Shown: positions 43,220 to 53,442 of the stretch, in pieces | Position numbering within the stretch: position 1 is the first letter of the stretch | How the letters are laid out: every line of letters starts with the position of its first letter | NCBI GenBank assembly: GCA_937949525.1 | Contig: CALEDT010000017.1 | Coordinates: 62,001 to 126,000, forward strand | Origin: an uncultured Burkholderiales bacterium | GTDB taxonomy: Bacteria > Pseudomonadota > Gammaproteobacteria > Burkholderiales > Thiobacillaceae | Length of the DNA stretch: 64,000 nt | Reading direction: 5' to 3' | Notes under the pieces: model-generated | Databases searched by the model: none | What the model was told of the DNA's origin: nothing | What the model saw: the letters and a program-made list of their open reading frames with translations, nothing else | Position numbers and translations under genes: made by a program

Positions 43220-43313
43220 GGAGACGTGGCCGAGAGGTCGAAGGCACTCCCCTGCTAAGGGAGCATACGGGCAAAAACCTGTATCGAGGGTTCGAATCCC
43301 TCCGTCTCCGCCA
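43220..43313 (+). tRNA. tRNA-Ser (anticodon GCU)
   Basis: A class II tRNA. The acceptor stem GGAGACG pairs with CGTCTCC. The anticodon arm CTCCC-CTGCTAA-GGGAG gives anticodon GCU, which reads AGC and AGU. A long variable arm and a TTCGAATC T-loop are present. The discriminator is G and CCA is encoded. Confidence 0.96.
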
Positions 43314-43534
43314 ACCTCACCCCCAACGCCCTGCATAAGCCCCAGCGGGGATGTTGCGCCCCGATACTCGACATGCACCGCACCTGCCGGTTTACTCGGG
43401 TGACGACCGGACTCCGATCGACATCAATCCGATCGACATCAAAGCGCCGGTTCCGGGTTTGGCGGGAGGCCATCGACATTGCGGCATGGTTGAACATGAC
43501 CCAGAATGCCACGACGAGCGAACGGGAGCCGCCG

Positions 43535-43882
43535 ATGGAACTGATGGATGCACTGCGCCACGCGATACAGGACTGGGTCATACCGGAACTGGACAAACTG
43601 CACCTGGAAAATGCGGAGATCCGCACGACCCTGGGCCTGACCAACAAGCGCCTGGACGACATTCAGCAGCAGCTCATCGATCAGAGTCGCCGCATCGACG
43701 AAACCAACAAGCGCATCGACAAGGTTCATGACGACCTGCTGGCGCGCATCGACGAGACCAACAAGCGTCTCGATCGGCTGTACGAAGTGATCGTGCGCCG
43801 CGACGAGCATGTCGGCCTGGAGCACTGGGTACGCGAGCTGGACCGCAAGATTGACTCGCTGGAACGCCGGCTCGCCGCCTGA
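43535..43882 (+). CDS. Coiled-coil protein of unknown function
   Basis: A 115-residue acidic/basic helical protein. It is nearly all coiled coil and contains a repeated RIDETNKR segment (twice, 19 residues apart). The C-terminus is HWVRELDRKIDSLERRLAA. No signal, membrane or enzyme motif is seen. GGGAG seven bases upstream supports the ATG at 43535. An in-frame ATG at 43496 and a longer 5' extension have no ribosome site. It is 220 bp downstream of tRNA-Ser. The family is not recognised. Confidence 0.65.
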   Translation: MELMDALRHAIQDWVIPELDKLHLENAEIRTTLGLTNKRLDDIQQQLIDQSRRIDETNKRIDKVHDDLLARIDETNKRLDRLYEVIVRRDEHVGLEHWVRELDRKIDSLERRLAA

Positions 43883-44187
43883 CCGGCCGGCTGCGCGCGG
43901 ACGCCCGCTGGATTGTCACACAGCGCGCCGCTGCGCGGCCCACGATGAGGTCATCGCAACCGCTCTGCATGACCTACGCAAACCCAGCCATTTCCGGCTA
44001 GCCGCCGCTTGCTTCCTGCTTCATGGCGGCCGGGTTTGTGACCAACCTTCGACAATCCGCGTTTGCGGGCCATCGGCCCAGTGGTCGCCGGTAACGGAAG
44101 CCCCGGCATGCCGGCGGCATGCGTCATGGAGCGGCAACATCCGGCTGTTAGCTTCGCCCATCCCGATGCCACCCGACGGAGCACGCC
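43883..44187. other. Intergenic region with no identified feature
   Basis: These 305 bases separate the coiled-coil gene from the phosphatase gene. No convincing ORF, tRNA or terminator is seen. No clear Pho box could be recognised, although one might be expected before a PhoX gene. Confidence 0.6.
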
Positions 44188-46236
44188 ATGCGCGATCCCA
44201 AGCAGCCCACGACCATCATCGACCACGGCGACGGCGACGAGCCGCGGTGCAACGCCTCGGCCAATGCCGATTTCGCCAGCGTGCTGCAGGCACGCATGAG
44301 CCGGCGCGCGGTGCTCAAGGGCGGCCTGGGCGCGTCGCTGGCGGCCTTGTTCGCGCCGCTGACCCCAGCGTTCGCTTATGGCACCACACAGGCCAGCGCT
44401 TCGCTGCTGGGTTTCGCGCCGGTGCCGGCCAGCGCCGCCGACCGGGTGACGGTACCCACCGGCTACCGCGTGCAGGTGCTGGCCCCCTGGGGCACGCCGC
44501 TGTCCGGCACCGACGTGCCGTTCGACCCGATCCGGACCAGCGGCGCCGATCAGGCGGCGCTGGTGGGCAGCCATCACGATGGCATGCATTTCTTCCCGAT
44601 CGAGGGAACGGACCCTTACCAGGGCAGTTCGGACGATGGTCTGCTGGTGATGAACCATGAGTACGTGGAACCGCGCTTTATGCACGCTTCCGCGGTCGGC
44701 CGTGCGCTCACGCGCAGCGCTGTACCGCTCGACGCCAACGGCAAACGCGCGGCGGACGAAGTGCTGAAGGAACTCAACGGCCACGGCGTCAGCGTGCTGC
44801 GCATCCGGCGCAATGCGGACGGCGTGTGGAACGTGGTGGCGGACCCGCGCAACCGCCGCATCACCGGTCTCACACCCATGATCCTCAGCGGTCCGGTGCG
44901 CGGCGACGACAAGGTGAAGACCAAGTACAGCCCGGACGGCACCATGACCCGCGGCACGCTGAACAACTGCGCGCATGGCGTCACGCCGTGGAACACCTAT
45001 CTGACCTGCGAGGAAAACTGGGCGGGTTACTTCGTCAACCGAGGCGAACGGCCGCGCGAACACGCACGCTACGGCGTGGCCACCAAGACCGCGCGTTACG
45101 GCTGGGACCTGGCCGACAGCGGCGCCGACGAATTCATCCGCTTCGATGCCGGCGCCAAGGCGGCCGATGCCACGCAGGATTACCGCAACGAGCCCAACAC
45201 TTTCGGCTGGGTGGTCGAGATCGACCCGTTCGACCCGAACGGCGTGCCGGTCAAACGCACGCATCTCGGCCGCTTCGCCCACGAAGGCGTGATCTTTCAC
45301 GCACCGGTCGAGGGCAAACCGGTGGTGTGTTACTCCGGCGACGATGCGCGCGACGAATACATCTACAAGTTTGTCAGCGCCCAGCCCTACCACCAGGCCA
45401 GCGCCAGCGGCGCGCTGCTGGACGAGGGCACGCTGTACGTGGCCCGCTTCAATGCCGACGGCACCGGCGACTGGCTGCCGCTGAAATGGGGTCACGGCCC
45501 GCTGGTGCCGCAGCCGGTCAACCAGGGCGAGGAACCGGACTGCGACTGTTTCAAGAGCCAGGCCGACGTGCTGCTCAACACCCGCCTGGCCGCCGACAAA
45601 CTGGGCGCGACCAGGATGGACCGGCCGGAATGGGGCGCCATCGACCCGCACACCGGTCTGGTCTATTTCACCTTGACCAACAACACCAGCCGCAAGACCG
45701 CCGACGCCGCCAATCCGCGCGCCAACAGCCGCTGGGGCCACATCATTCGCTGGCGCGAAGCGGGCAACGACCCGGCCGCGACCCGCTTCGAATGGGATAT
45801 CTTTCTGCTTGCCGGCCCCTCCGGCGATTCGCGCTTCGCCGGAAAGCCGCTCACCGCGGAACAGATCTTCAACAGTCCGGACGGCCTGTGGTTCGATCCG
45901 GATGGCCGCCTGTGGATCCAGACCGACACCAGCGAAAGCGTCATGAATGCCGGCGACTACGCCCAGTTCGGCAACAACCAGATGCTCGCCGCCGACCCGG
46001 CGCGCAGCGATCTGCGCCGCTTCCTGGTGGGGCCGCTGGGCCAGGAGATCACCGGTGTGATCACCACGCCGGACCGGCGCACGATGTTCGTCAACATCCA
46101 GCATCCGGGCGCATCCACCTCGGCAGAGGACTTCGCCGCCGGCAGGCTCACCGGCACCTGGCCCAACCAGGGACGTTACCCGCGCTCCGCCACGGTGGTG
46201 ATCACGCGCGAGGACGGCGGCATCATCGGCGCATGA
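44188..46236 (+). CDS. PhoX-family phosphatase, Tat-exported
   Basis: A 682-residue DUF839/PhoX-type protein. Members are calcium- and iron-dependent periplasmic alkaline phosphatases. A twin-arginine signal lies at residues 38-66: SRRAVLKGGLGASLAALFAP. The hydrophilic N-terminal extension of about 37 residues is typical for PhoX. Family segments include TYLTCEENWAGYF, FGWVVEIDPFDPNG, HEGVIFH, VVCYSGDDARDEYIYKF and SPDGLWFDPDGRLWIQTD. The gene is alone and converges on an EAL-GGDEF gene. Substrate is inferred from the family only. Confidence 0.9.
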   Translation: MRDPKQPTTIIDHGDGDEPRCNASANADFASVLQARMSRRAVLKGGLGASLAALFAPLTPAFAYGTTQASASLLGFAPVPASAADRVTVPTGYRVQVLAPWGTPLSGTDVPFDPIRTSGADQAALVGSHHDGMHFFPIEGTDPYQGSSDDGLLVMNHEYVEPRFMHASAVGRALTRSAVPLDANGKRAADEVLKELNGHGVSVLRIRRNADGVWNVVADPRNRRITGLTPMILSGPVRGDDKVKTKYSPDGTMTRGTLNNCAHGVTPWNTYLTCEENWAGYFVNRGERPREHARYGVATKTARYGWDLADSGADEFIRFDAGAKAADATQDYRNEPNTFGWVVEIDPFDPNGVPVKRTHLGRFAHEGVIFHAPVEGKPVVCYSGDDARDEYIYKFVSAQPYHQASASGALLDEGTLYVARFNADGTGDWLPLKWGHGPLVPQPVNQGEEPDCDCFKSQADVLLNTRLAADKLGATRMDRPEWGAIDPHTGLVYFTLTNNTSRKTADAANPRANSRWGHIIRWREAGNDPAATRFEWDIFLLAGPSGDSRFAGKPLTAEQIFNSPDGLWFDPDGRLWIQTDTSESVMNAGDYAQFGNNQMLAADPARSDLRRFLVGPLGQEITGVITTPDRRTMFVNIQHPGASTSAEDFAAGRLTGTWPNQGRYPRSATVVITREDGGIIGA

Positions 46237-46246
46237 TACCGTGCTA

Positions 46247-46268
46247 CCCGACCGGGGTCCCGGTCGGG
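46247..46268. terminator. Inverted repeat between convergent genes
   Basis: CCCGACCGGG (46247-46256) and CCCGGTCGGG (46259-46268) are perfectly complementary with a two-base centre. It sits 10 bases after the phosphatase stop and 12 bases after the facing gene's stop. There is no T-run, so it may stall or protect both transcripts rather than act as a strong terminator. Confidence 0.55.
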
Positions 46269-46279
46269 CCAAACGCGGG

Positions 46280-48094
46280 TCAACGCATCGCCTCGGCCGC
46301 CACGTTCTCGGCCAGACGCAAGGCCGATGGTCGCGTGCGCTGCTCGACGAACAGCGCGCTGCCATCCACCCGTTTGGCCATGTGCTTGGCCTCGCTGGCG
46401 GCGCGGGCCACTTCCTGGTAATGCGTGTAGTGCGCGGGGTCGATGGCCACCGCACCGATCGACAAGCTCACCAGCGCGTGGAACACGACGCGGCCACGCC
46501 GGTCCTCGCACCGGTAGCCGCCCGCGGCGACGTGGTCCGCCTGGAACAGCGCCAGGCGTTCCTCGTCGAAGCGATCGATCATCGCCTTACAGCGCGCGCG
46601 CCAGTCATCGCTCTGGAACAGCACGACGAAATCGTCGCCGCCGATGTGGCCGACGAAATCCAGCTCCGGATTGACTGCATCGCGCAACAGGCGCGCGAGC
46701 AGACGGATCATATCGTCGCCGCGGCGGAAGCCGTACACGTCGTTGTAGGGCTTGAACTGGTCGAGATCGGCATAGGCGGTGACGAAACCCTGGCCGCCCG
46801 CCAGCAGCCGTTCCAGATGCTGCTGGATCGGCACGTTGCCGGGCAGGCCGGTCAACGGATTGGCGTAGCGCGCGGCGACGATCTGCATCTGCGTCACCTC
46901 GCGCATCAGGTCAAAACCGGAGCCCAGGCCGACGTAAGTGCCCAGTTCGGTAATGATGAAGCCCTGGGTGAACGCCTGTTTGCCCTTGCGCACCACCAGT
47001 TCGGACAGATCCTGGATCGGCGTCGCCTTGTCGACGATCAACGGATCCGCCTCCATGATCATGCTGCACGGCTTGCGCCCGAACAGTTCGCGCCCGAATT
47101 TGTTGATGAAGCGGTCGAGCAAAGCCGGGCGATGGATGATGCCGACCGGCACGCCGTCGCGCAGCACGGCCACCGCGTGCAGGTCGGGGTTGCGCAGCAT
47201 CATGTCGAGCACCGCCTCGCTGCGGGTATCGGCTTGTACCGGTGTCGCCGGGATGATCAGACGTTCGGCGGTGATCGGGCGGTGTCCGCCGGACATGGGG
47301 AACACGCTGACCGGCCCGCCGTTCAGACCGTTGAGCGCCTGCGCCGGCGGCAGGCGGGCGGGTGTCGAGGACGGTCGGCCGATCAGGTAGCCCTGGGCGT
47401 AGCGGATACCCAGGTCGCGCATGATGGCCTGCTCGGCGCGGGTCTCGACGCCTTCAGCGATGACCGCGGCGTGCGCGCCTTCGGCGAGTTGCTGGATGGA
47501 ACGCACGAATTGCAGTTTGTGCGGATCCTGGTCGATGCCGGACACGAAGTGCTTGTCGATCTTGACGAACGCCGGTTTCAGTTCCGACCACAGCCGCAGG
47601 CTGGAGAAGCCCTCGCCGAAGTCGTCCATGGCCACCTCCAGCCCGCCGACGCGCAGCGCATCCACCGCACGCTTGAGCGCAGCGTAGTCGAACCCGGCAG
47701 TGTTCTCGGTGATCTCGAAGATCAGTCGATGCCGTTCCAGCCCGTGCCGCGCCAGTCGCTCCAATACCGCTTCGAGGCCGAAGGCCGGATCGAGCAGGCT
47801 GCCCGGCGTCAGATTCACGAACAGCCGGCCGGGCAGGCGCAGGCGGGCAAAGGTAGCCATGGCTACATCGCAGCACAGCGCGTCCAGCTGGCTCACCTGA
47901 CCGCACGCCTCGGCCATCCTGAATAGCGCCTGTGGCGCATGCAGCGCGCTATCGGAAGGACCGCGCGCGAGTGCCTCGTAACCGGCGATGCAGCCTTCGG
48001 CCATGTCCAGGATGGGCTGCAGCAGCGTGGTCACACGGGCGTCGGCCAGGATCTCGTCGAAACGAAGCTGCAACTCGGCGGGATTCATGGGCAT
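46280..48094 (-). CDS. EAL-CBS-GGDEF c-di-GMP protein
   Basis: A 604-residue cytoplasmic protein. An N-terminal EAL phosphodiesterase domain (about 10-255) has its active residues: YEALAR, FVNLTP, FEITEN, DDFGEGFSS, VKIDKHF, AEGVET. A CBS-pair-like middle (about 270-410) may bind nucleotides. The C-terminal GGDEF domain carries GGDDF and no RxxD inhibitory site upstream. It could degrade, and perhaps make, c-di-GMP. The ATG at 48094 is used; a TTG eight codons earlier is weaker. It follows the other c-di-GMP gene on the same strand. Confidence 0.88.
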   Translation of the reverse strand: MPMNPAELQLRFDEILADARVTTLLQPILDMAEGCIAGYEALARGPSDSALHAPQALFRMAEACGQVSQLDALCCDVAMATFARLRLPGRLFVNLTPGSLLDPAFGLEAVLERLARHGLERHRLIFEITENTAGFDYAALKRAVDALRVGGLEVAMDDFGEGFSSLRLWSELKPAFVKIDKHFVSGIDQDPHKLQFVRSIQQLAEGAHAAVIAEGVETRAEQAIMRDLGIRYAQGYLIGRPSSTPARLPPAQALNGLNGGPVSVFPMSGGHRPITAERLIIPATPVQADTRSEAVLDMMLRNPDLHAVAVLRDGVPVGIIHRPALLDRFINKFGRELFGRKPCSMIMEADPLIVDKATPIQDLSELVVRKGKQAFTQGFIITELGTYVGLGSGFDLMREVTQMQIVAARYANPLTGLPGNVPIQQHLERLLAGGQGFVTAYADLDQFKPYNDVYGFRRGDDMIRLLARLLRDAVNPELDFVGHIGGDDFVVLFQSDDWRARCKAMIDRFDEERLALFQADHVAAGGYRCEDRRGRVVFHALVSLSIGAVAIDPAHYTHYQEVARAASEAKHMAKRVDGSALFVEQRTRPSALRLAENVAAEAMR

Positions 48095-48287
48095 GGTGAA
48101 CTCGTGACTGGAGTGCAAAAAACGGATGCCATCGATACCTGGCCCCGCCAGGCGTCATCGTGATCGACCCGGCCGGCCATCCGTCGCATGCAATCGGCAA
48201 AGCCCCGGTCAGGATCGAAAGCCGGCGGTTTTTAACAGAACGACATGACGGTTGTTCGCGCCCCGGTCATCCACCACCTTGCGGATT

Positions 48288-50366
48288 TCAGGCGGCGCGC
48301 AACAGCCGGCGCCACGACCCGCCGGCGAGATAGGCGCCGATCTCGCCGGCCGCCAGCGGCGCGCCGAACAGAAAGCCCTGCACGGCATCGCAACCGTTGG
48401 CGCGCAGGAAGGCGAGCTGCGCGACGCTGTCCACCCCTTCGGCGACGGTGCGCAAACCCAGGCGCCGACCGAACGCCAGCAGTGCCGCCACCAACTCGCG
48501 GCTCTGCGGGTTGTGGTCGATCTCCTCGACGAAGGACAGGTCGATCTTGATCGCGGCCAGCGGCAACTGACGCAGCAGCGCGAACGAGCAGAAGCCGGCA
48601 CCGAAATCGTCCAGCGCGCAGCGGAAACCGGCGTGATGCAGCGCCAGCAGGCCGTCGAGACGCTCGGGGTGACCGGACAGAGCGCTTTCCGGGCACTCCA
48701 GCGTGATGTCCTCGGGAGTGCGCCCATGCTCGCGCAGCAACGCCAGTAACGGCGCGGGATCGCGCAGCGCAGCGAGCTGGCATCCGGACAGGTCGAGTGA
48801 CAGGCCGATGCGGTGGTCCGCATGGGCGTCGAGCGCGGCCAGTGCCTGGCGCAGCGTATCCAGGCCGAGCTCGGGCATCAAACCGAGACGCTCGACGTGG
48901 TTGACGAAACGACGCGCTTCCAGCACCCCCAATTCGGGATGGTCGAAGCGCAGCAGCATCTCGATGCGCTCGACCTCGCCGCCGGACAGCGAAATTTCTG
49001 GCAGGAAGCGCAGTTCGAAGCGGTGCTCGGCGTGGCCGCGCAACAGTTCGTCATCGAACGAGCGGCGTGCGCGCGCCGCCTGCTCGTGCGCCTCGCGATG
49101 GAAGCGCAGGCGCGCGCGCCCTTCGCGCTTGGCCAGATAGAGCGCGCGGTCGGCGGCATCCAGCAGGCTCTCGACATCGACGCCATCGTCCGGGTACAGC
49201 GCCACACCGATGCTGGCGCCGATGCGAACTTCCTGGCCGTCGATGTGATAGGGGCGGGACACGCTCTCGATCAGCGTGTCCCCCACGCGCTGCGCGCTGG
49301 CGGCCGCATCCTCGGACAGCAGTGCCGCGACGAACTCGTCGCCGCCGCGCCGGCTCAGGGTATCGCTGGCACGCACGCAAGCCTGCATGCGCCGCGCCGC
49401 CTCGGCCAGTACCCGGTCGCCGAAAGCGTGGCCGTAGCGGTCGTTGACCGGTTTGAAACCGTCGATGTCCAGATACAGCACCGCCATGCCGCCGCCGTAG
49501 CGTTGCAACTGGGCAATCATGCGGCGCACGCGGTCGGTGAACAGGATGCGGTTGGGCAGACCAGTGAGCGCATCGAAATGGGCCAGCCGGCGTACCCGCT
49601 CCTCCTCCCGCTTGCGTTCGCTGATATCCGAGAACAGGCCGACATACCGCGTCGTGCGCGCGCCCGGCGCGCCGACCGCGACGATGGACAGCCAGCAGGC
49701 ATAGGACTCGCCGTTCTTGCGCCGGTTGACCATCTCGCCTGACCAGCGGCCCACGCCCAGCAGGCTTTCCCTGATCACGCCGAACGTCTCGCGCTGCGGC
49801 TGGCCGGGTGCGAGCAGCGACGCCGGCTGGCCGACCGCTTCGTCGGCGCGGTAACCGCTGATCTCGCTGAACGCCGGATTGACCGTGAGGATACGGCCAT
49901 CGGCGTCGGTCACCACCAAGCCCTCGCTAGCGGCGTCGAACGCCAGCCGCGCCAGACGCAGGTCGCGCGCCCACGCCGCGTCGCGCAACGCCTTGGACAC
50001 CGCATCCCTGAGCAGCGCCGTGTCGATCGGCTTCAACACGTAGCGGTCGACACCGATATCCAGCGCCTCGCGCAGATGTTCGGTCTGCGACGACGCCGAC
50101 ACCACGATGATCTGGGCATCGGCATCCTCGGCGCGGATCGCCCGGCTCATCGCCAGGCCATCCATACGCGGCATGATCACGTCGGTAACCACCACGTCCG
50201 GCTGCCAGGCACGCCAACGCTCGATGCCTTCGCTGCCATCCGCCGCCACCTCGACCTCGACGCCGAGCGAGCGGATCGCCTCGCGCATGAGCATGCGCAA
50301 CGCGGCACTGTCCTCCACTACCAATACGCGCGCGGAATGGATCGTAGCAACCATGGTGTCGGCCAT
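48288..50366 (-). CDS. Receiver-PAS-GGDEF-EAL response regulator
   Basis: A 692-residue protein. The receiver domain has VVEDSAALR and phospho-acceptor VVTDVIMPRMDG. A PAS domain (about 135-255) carries FSEISGYRADEAVGQ. The GGDEF domain has intact RRGGDEFVA and an RASD inhibitory site five residues before it. The EAL domain is altered: EML replaces EAL, and the metal-ligand Asn of NLS is Asp in SLDLSG. DDFG, KID and AEGV remain. It is probably a regulated diguanylate cyclase with weak or no phosphodiesterase activity. It is divergent from dusB. Confidence 0.9.
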   Translation of the reverse strand: MADTMVATIHSARVLVVEDSAALRMLMREAIRSLGVEVEVAADGSEGIERWRAWQPDVVVTDVIMPRMDGLAMSRAIRAEDADAQIIVVSASSQTEHLREALDIGVDRYVLKPIDTALLRDAVSKALRDAAWARDLRLARLAFDAASEGLVVTDADGRILTVNPAFSEISGYRADEAVGQPASLLAPGQPQRETFGVIRESLLGVGRWSGEMVNRRKNGESYACWLSIVAVGAPGARTTRYVGLFSDISERKREEERVRRLAHFDALTGLPNRILFTDRVRRMIAQLQRYGGGMAVLYLDIDGFKPVNDRYGHAFGDRVLAEAARRMQACVRASDTLSRRGGDEFVAALLSEDAAASAQRVGDTLIESVSRPYHIDGQEVRIGASIGVALYPDDGVDVESLLDAADRALYLAKREGRARLRFHREAHEQAARARRSFDDELLRGHAEHRFELRFLPEISLSGGEVERIEMLLRFDHPELGVLEARRFVNHVERLGLMPELGLDTLRQALAALDAHADHRIGLSLDLSGCQLAALRDPAPLLALLREHGRTPEDITLECPESALSGHPERLDGLLALHHAGFRCALDDFGAGFCSFALLRQLPLAAIKIDLSFVEEIDHNPQSRELVAALLAFGRRLGLRTVAEGVDSVAQLAFLRANGCDAVQGFLFGAPLAAGEIGAYLAGGSWRRLLRAA

Positions 50367-50498
50367 GCGCGCATGCTAGCACGCTGGCTGGCGCCGTCAC
50401 CGGCCGCACCGGCTTCACGCGCTGGGCGCGCTTTTTTCGCCACCGGGCTTGCGTATAGAATGCCGGGTCCACCACAACGGTCACCGCCCGCCGCCATC

Positions 50499-51524
50499 AT
50501 GCAGATCGGCCCCTATCGGCTCAGGAACCATCTGGTCGTCGCGCCCATGGCGGGCGTGACCGACCGGCCGTTCCGCCAGTTGTGCAAACGCATGGGCGCG
50601 GGCATGGCGGTCTCCGAGATGGTGACGTCCAACTCCCTGCTGTACGGCTCGGCCAAGACGTTGCGACGCGCCGACCACGAGGGCGAGGTCGCCCCGGTCA
50701 GCGTGCAGATCGCCGGCGCCGACCCGGCCATGATGGCGGCGGCGGCACGCCACAACGTCGAACGCGGCGCGCAGATCATCGACATCAACATGGGCTGCCC
50801 GGCCAAGAAAGTGTGCAACGTCATGGCCGGCTCGGCGCTGCTGCAGGACGAGGCGCTGGTGGCGCGCATCCTCGACGCCGTGGTCCGCGCGGTGCCGGAC
50901 ACGCCGGTCACGCTGAAGATCCGCACCGGCTGGGACAAGGCCCACCGCAACGCGCTCAACGTGTTGCGCATCGCCCAGGACTGCGGCATCCAGGCCCTGG
51001 CCATCCACGGCCGCACCCGTGCCTGCGGCTACAGCGGCGAGGCGGAATACCAGACCATCGCCGCGGTGAAAGCGGTGGCGCGCATCCCGGTGATCGCCAA
51101 CGGCGACATCACCACGCCGGAGAAGGCGCGTCACGTGCTGCAGGTCACCGGCGCGGACGGCATCATGATCGGCCGCGCCGCGCAGGGCCGGCCCTGGCTG
51201 TTCCGCGAGATCGCCCATTATCTGGCGACCGGCGAGCGGCTGCCGGCACCGGAGGTGACCGAGATCCACCAGGTGCTGCTGACGCATCTGGATGCGCTGT
51301 ACGCGTTCTATGGCGAACTCGCCGGCACGCGCATGGCGCGTAAGCACATCGCCTGGTACACACGCGGGCTGGCGGATTCCGCCGGCTTCCGCCATGCCAT
51401 GAATCGGCTGGAGAGCACCCGCGCCCAGCTCGATGCGGTCAACGATTTCTTCCGGCGCGCGCGTGAACGCGGCCAGCGTCCGATCGATCTCGACGCCGCG
51501 CCGGCCGAGCGCGCCGCGGCGTGA
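50499..51524 (+). CDS. dusB: tRNA-dihydrouridine synthase DusB
   Basis: A 341-residue flavin enzyme reducing uridine in the tRNA D-loop. The start MQIGPYRLRNHLVVAPMAGV, the catalytic MGCPAKKVCNVMAGSALL (active Cys in the KVCN context) and HGRTRACGYSG are typical. The ATG at 50499 begins the family sequence. TATAGAAT lies 38 bases upstream. It overlaps fis by 4 bases, the classical gammaproteobacterial dusB-fis operon. Confidence 0.95.
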   Translation: MQIGPYRLRNHLVVAPMAGVTDRPFRQLCKRMGAGMAVSEMVTSNSLLYGSAKTLRRADHEGEVAPVSVQIAGADPAMMAAAARHNVERGAQIIDINMGCPAKKVCNVMAGSALLQDEALVARILDAVVRAVPDTPVTLKIRTGWDKAHRNALNVLRIAQDCGIQALAIHGRTRACGYSGEAEYQTIAAVKAVARIPVIANGDITTPEKARHVLQVTGADGIMIGRAAQGRPWLFREIAHYLATGERLPAPEVTEIHQVLLTHLDALYAFYGELAGTRMARKHIAWYTRGLADSAGFRHAMNRLESTRAQLDAVNDFFRRARERGQRPIDLDAAPAERAAA

Positions 51525-51790
51525 ACCCCACCCAGGCCACCGCGATGGAACCGCAATTCAACGAAAGCGAACTCGCCGCCTGTCTGCGCCGGGAGCTGAT
51601 CCAGTATTTCAAGGATCTGGACGGCGAGGCGCCGTCGGGCATCTACGAGATGGTGCTCAACTGCGTCGAGAAACCCATGCTCGAAGTCATCCTCGATCGC
51701 GCCGGCGGCAATCAGAGCCGCGCCGCCGAATGGCTGGGCATCAACCGCAACACGCTGCGCAAGAAGATGTCGCTGCACGGCGTGAAATAG
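51521..51790 (+). CDS. fis: DNA-binding protein Fis
   Basis: An 89-residue nucleoid protein and global activator of rRNA and tRNA genes. The C-terminal helix-turn-helix reads GNQSRAAEWLGINRNTLRKKM. The GTG at 51521 overlaps the dusB stop as GTGA; an ATG at 51545 would give 81 residues. Both are slightly shorter than the enteric protein of 98. It sits 30 bp before purH. Confidence 0.94.
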   Translation: MNPTQATAMEPQFNESELAACLRRELIQYFKDLDGEAPSGIYEMVLNCVEKPMLEVILDRAGGNQSRAAEWLGINRNTLRKKMSLHGVK

Positions 51791-51820
51791 ATTCCTTCAC
51801 CCCAACCCAACCGCACCCGC

Positions 51821-53377
51821 ATGCAACGCGCCCTGCTCTCCGTTTCCGACAAGACCGGTCTGATCGATTTCGCCCGCGCGCTGGCCGAATCCGGCGTCGA
51901 ACTGCTCTCCACCGGCGGCACCGCGCGTGCGCTGCGCGAGGCCGGCCTGGCGGTACGCGAGGTGGCCGATTTCACCGGCTTTCCGGAGATGCTCGACGGC
52001 CGCGTCAAGACCCTGCACCCGCGCGTGCACGCCGGCATCCTGGCGCTGCGCGACCAAGCCGAGCATGTCGCCACCATGCGGGCGCACGGGCTGGAATACA
52101 TCGACCTGGTTTGCGTCAACCTGTACCCGTTCGCGCAGACCGTGGCCGGGCCGCATACGCTGGAGCAGGCGATCGAGAACATCGACATCGGTGGCCCCGC
52201 CATGGTGCGTTCGGCGGCGAAGAACCATCGCCATGTCGCCATCGTCACCGACCCGGCCGACTATCCCGCGCTGATCGCCGAACTGCGCGCCAACGGCGGC
52301 ACATTGAGCGCCGCCACGCGCCTGGCGCTGGCGCAGAAGGCGTTCTCGCATACCGCGCGTTACGACGGCCAGATCAGCAACTACCTGACCGCACTCAACG
52401 CCGACGGCACGCGCAGCGCATTCGGCGAATGCCTGAACCTGCAATTTCGGCGCGCGCAAGTGTGCCGTTACGGCGAGAACCCGCATCAGAACGGCGCGTT
52501 CTACGTCGAGGACGACGCCCCGGCCGGAAGCATCGCGCGCGCGCGCCAGCTCCAGGGTAAGGAACTGTCGTACAACAACATCGCCGACACCGATGCGGCG
52601 CTGGAGTGCGTCAAGCAGTTCGGTGACGCGCCTGCGTGCGTCATCGTCAAGCACGCCAACCCCTGCGGCGTGGCCTACGGCGCCGACCTGCTCGATGCCT
52701 ACGACCGCGCCTATCGCACCGATCCGGAATCCGCGTTCGGCGGCATCATCGCCTTCAACCGTCCGCTCGACGGCGCCACCGCGCAGGCCATCGTCGAGCG
52801 CCAGTTCGTCGAGGTGATCGTCGCGCCCGTGGTGAGCGAGGACGCAACCGCTACGGTGGCCGCCAAGAAGAACGTGCGCCTGCTGGCCTGCGGCGCCTGG
52901 GCTGACGACGACGGCGCGCGGCTGGACATGAAGCGCGTCGCCGGCGGCCTCTTGGTGCAGGACACCGACCGGCTGCTGCACGGCGAGCTCAAGGTGGTCA
53001 CCCGGCGCGCGCCGGACCAGCAGGAGATGGCCGACCTGCTGTTCGCCTGGCGTGTGGCCAAGTTCGTCAAGTCCAACGCCATCGTCTATGCGCGCGACGG
53101 CATGACCATCGGCGTTGGCGCCGGGCAGATGAGCCGGGTCAATTCCGCGCGCATCGCCGCCATCAAGGCCGAGCACGCCGGGCTGGCGGTAGCCGGCTCG
53201 GTGATGGCGTCCGACGCCTTCTTCCCGTTCCGCGACGGCATCGACCAAGCCGCCGCCGCCGGCATCCGTGCGGTGATCCAGCCCGGCGGCTCGATGCGCG
53301 ACGAGGAGGTGATCGCGGCCGCGGACGAGCACGGTCTGGCCATGGTGTTCACCGGTGTGCGCCATTTCCGGCACTGA
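51821..53377 (+). CDS. purH: Bifunctional AICAR transformylase/IMP cyclohydrolase PurH
   Basis: A 518-residue enzyme for the last two steps of IMP synthesis. The N-terminal cyclohydrolase has the SVSDKTGL start, STGGTA and [12 protein letters not shown]. The C-terminal transformylase has [12 protein letters not shown] with the catalytic Lys-His pair, and [12 protein letters not shown]. Complete. It is 65 bp before purD. Confidence 0.96.
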   Translation: MQRALLSVSDKTGLIDFARALAESGVELLSTGGTARALREAGLAVREVADFTGFPEMLDGRVKTLHPRVHAGILALRDQAEHVATMRAHGLEYIDLVCVNLYPFAQTVAGPHTLEQAIENIDIGGPAMVRSAAKNHRHVAIVTDPADYPALIAELRANGGTLSAATRLALAQKAFSHTARYDGQISNYLTALNADGTRSAFGECLNLQFRRAQVCRYGENPHQNGAFYVEDDAPAGSIARARQLQGKELSYNNIADTDAALECVKQFGDAPACVIVKHANPCGVAYGADLLDAYDRAYRTDPESAFGGIIAFNRPLDGATAQAIVERQFVEVIVAPVVSEDATATVAAKKNVRLLACGAWADDDGARLDMKRVAGGLLVQDTDRLLHGELKVVTRRAPDQQEMADLLFAWRVAKFVKSNAIVYARDGMTIGVGAGQMSRVNSARIAAIKAEHAGLAVAGSVMASDAFFPFRDGIDQAAAAGIRAVIQPGGSMRDEEVIAAADEHGLAMVFTGVRHFRH

Positions 53378-53442
53378 ACACCGGCAGCGCCCCCCGGATC
53401 CAGGCCGAACCGTTTTTCCAACCCGTCAGCCACCCGTTCACC

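Noticed and set aside
43220-43313. tRNA-Ser as an attachment site of an integrated element
   Set aside because: No integrase, no direct repeat of the tRNA 3' end and no change in gene style were found downstream.
43951-46455. Long open frame opposite the PhoX gene
   Set aside because: Antisense to a gene with a clear Tat signal and family motifs.
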